DNA from: JALRHH01 sp964638875
GTDB lineage: Bacteria; Patescibacteriota; Saccharimonadia; Saccharimonadales; JALRHH01
Direction: 5' to 3'
Assembly (NCBI GenBank): GCA_964638875.1
Contig: CAZXBL010000004.1
Coordinates: 1-40,263 of the forward strand
DNA: 40,263 nt
Shown here: piece after piece, positions 39,250 to 40,263 of the stretch
How the letters are laid out: every line of letters starts with the position of its first letter
How positions within the stretch are numbered: the stretch's first letter is position 1
Notes under the pieces: model-generated
What the model was told of the DNA's origin: nothing
Databases searched by the model: none
What the model saw: the letters and a program-made list of their open reading frames with translations, nothing else
Translations under genes and position numbers: made by a program

Positions 39250-39294
39250 ATTATAACAAGATCATTATCGTAAAACAATAAATGTTTATCGTAA
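39250..39294 (-). promoter_or_regulatory. Promoter and paired TTATCGTAA boxes of the DUF2975-XRE operon
   Basis: On the minus strand TATAAT (39255-39250) is preceded by a 17-bp spacer and TTGTTT (39278-39273). Two identical 9-mers TTATCGTAA (plus strand, 39265-39273 and 39286-39294) are 21 bp apart, two helical turns, and flank the -35 box. This is a good layout for repression by a dimeric XRE protein. Confidence 0.6.
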
Positions 39295-39295
39295 T

Positions 39296-39835
39296 CTATG
39301 AACTGTGTATCGGTTCCCGCAGCGCGCCGTTTTTAGATATTTCAGGGACAGTACAAGCACTGGTGTTAAAACAGCAAGGGCGGCGCATGCCTGATTCTAG
39401 TTTAGAACAAGCTACTTCAATGCGCCGGGCACGGGTTTCTGTATTATTGGTTGCCCTGATCCACCGCAGCCATTCCCAATGAGCCATAGTTGTAGCTTTG
39501 TTCCATGTATCACGCGCTTGTTTGTTCGCTACCAAGGCATTCTGTATGTCCAGGGGTATTTCGGGCTCTATCCAGTCCCTGGTTGGCTCCAGTGTTACGG
39601 ACGCAGTGTCACCTGTAGATATTTTGGCACCGCTACTGAGTCTTTTATCAACTTCTATCCAGTGGCTGCCATTTCCGTCTGGTTCTAAAACAGCCTTAAA
39701 TTCAAAATTATTAATAGTGCCATTTACCATGGCTATATTTCGCGATGGCAGTTGCTGGCTAGCCTCTTGCGGCAATAATAGAATTGTCCAGTCGCCAATT
39801 GTAAATAGAGTAGATTTAAAGTTGATAGTAGGCAT
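39296..39835 (-). CDS. DUF1905 / YdeI (OmpD-associated)-like protein
   Basis: A 179-residue protein of two parts. The N-terminal beta-barrel DUF1905 domain (about 1-85) contains FTIGDWTILLLP, VNGTINNFEF and GDTASVTLEP. The C-terminal helical YdeI-type domain contains PEIPLDIQNAL and ETRARRIEVACSKLESGMRRPCCFN. This combination is common in bacteria; its role is unknown, with links to peptide-stress resistance in other organisms. TAAAAT six bases before the ATG predicts a leaderless message. The tail after CCFN is specific to this copy. Confidence 0.88.
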   Translation of the reverse strand: MPTINFKSTLFTIGDWTILLLPQEASQQLPSRNIAMVNGTINNFEFKAVLEPDGNGSHWIEVDKRLSSGAKISTGDTASVTLEPTRDWIEPEIPLDIQNALVANKQARDTWNKATTMAHWEWLRWIRATNNTETRARRIEVACSKLESGMRRPCCFNTSACTVPEISKNGALREPIHSS

Positions 39836-39907
39836 AGCTCTATTTTATCGCACACTTACCTATATTGACTATGGAAAGCATTCCAGCAACTGCCTATTGC
39901 CTTTTGA

Positions 39908-39935
39908 TTGAGACGTTCTAACGGTGTGTTATAAT
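39908..39935 (+). promoter_or_regulatory. Promoter of the terminal lipase-like gene
   Basis: TTGAGA (39908-39913), a 16-bp spacer and TATAAT (39930-39935). Transcription would start near 39942, about 30 bp before the ATG at 39971. Confidence 0.6.
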
Positions 39936-39986
39936 TTCTACCAGATTTACAAAACATATAAAACATTGATATGAGAAATGCTTTGA

Positions 39987-40263
39987 TTTGTAGTTTCGCT
40001 TGTTAGTCACGTAACACTTCAAACGAGGGCCGCGACATATACTAATCCGAACCCTGTGCCCGTCGTTCTGGTTCATGGGTATCTCGGCCGTGCCACGTGC
40101 CCAGGGATAGACCTGAACAGTTATTGGCGCAATGTTAACCTCGAAATGACTACGACTGCCGGTATCCCCGTTACAGACGTTATCCCAGTAAGTTACTACC
40201 AGTGTGATACACATGGTGTCGATATTACAGGGTATGGTCCTGCTACAAGCCGTCCTGTTGCCA
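39987..40263 (+). CDS. Secreted lipase-like alpha/beta-hydrolase, partial, start disrupted
   Basis: The plus strand codes for NPNPVPVVLVHGYLG, then LNSYWRNVNLEMTTTAG and TDVIPVSYYQCDT, running off the window end. PVVLVHGY is the oxyanion-hole strand of secreted lipases. No start codon is available in this frame after the TGA at 39984. An ATG at 39971 in another frame gives MRNALICSFA, the beginning of a signal peptide, and meets TAG at 40004. A single-base frameshift near 39996-40003 would join them. Either a sequencing indel or a decayed gene explains this. The catalytic Ser, Asp and His lie beyond the window. Confidence 0.6.

Noticed and set aside
39918..40214. 98-codon ORF on the minus strand
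   Set aside because: Low-quality composition; the opposite strand codes for a lipase-like sequence with PVVLVHGY.

Overview
The window looks like a chromosomal segment from a small-genome Patescibacterium (CPR), most likely a Candidatus Saccharibacteria (TM7) draft assembly. The reasons are many tiny uncharacterised membrane and secreted proteins, a sortase with an LPNTG-anchored protein, a sigma factor of actinobacterial flavour, and compact gene packing. TGA is used as a true stop (for example at the end of the UmuD-like gene), so this is not one of the code-25 lineages. The phylum is an inference; no marker here proves it. Three runs of exactly 10 N (6486-6495, 12572-12581, 37494-37503) lie inside genes; one is incompatible with a gap of exactly 10 bases, so they are probably scaffold placeholders.

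Layout. 1-2722: small hypothetical genes, an LPNTG surface protein with a clear promoter and terminator, and a structured non-coding stretch. 2719-5252: a umuDC-like pair in which the UmuD partner lacks both catalytic residues, then an unknown gene behind a long dyad. 5309-8550: operon of a DUF3048 protein, a PAS histidine kinase and a receiver-only regulator. 8707-12778: MFS exporter, gltX and a membrane protein. 12914-13076: a very large palindrome between divergent genes. 13078-16274: PEGA protein, a 6S-like RNA, a small coiled-coil protein and the sortase. 16356-16672: tRNA-Leu(CAA) with a 5' tRNA fragment and a structured element that ends in a second copy of the tRNA 3' end. 16775-19831: hypothetical genes, an NAD(P)HX dehydratase-like protein and a tandem paralogous pair. 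19828-22919: DNA and nucleotide-pool repair operon (AP endonuclease, CYTH, MTH1-like Nudix) divergent from pyrH. 22896-25672: hydrolase, sigma factor, unknown. 25746-26062: tRNA-Ser(GGA) with a second copy of the structured element. 26254-28361: MacB-type ABC pair. 28428-36803: rlmH, a methyltransferase, two tiny genes, two more two-component systems, a hydrolase and a Crp/Fnr regulator. 37037-40263: small membrane genes, DUF4396, DUF1697, a DUF2975/XRE module, a DUF1905/YdeI-like protein, and the start of a secreted lipase-like gene cut by the window end.

The two strongest observations are (1) a pair of roughly 125-135 bp elements, one after each tRNA gene, that share a core, keep three hairpins by compensating changes, and end in a copy of the 3' end of the neighbouring tRNA including CCA; and (2) a TAnnnT -10 box 6-8 nt upstream of the start codon of at least sixteen genes, which implies widespread leaderless transcripts. 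Other points are the protease-dead UmuD homologue, long nested palindromes between divergent genes, and the LPNTG substrate plus sortase pair.
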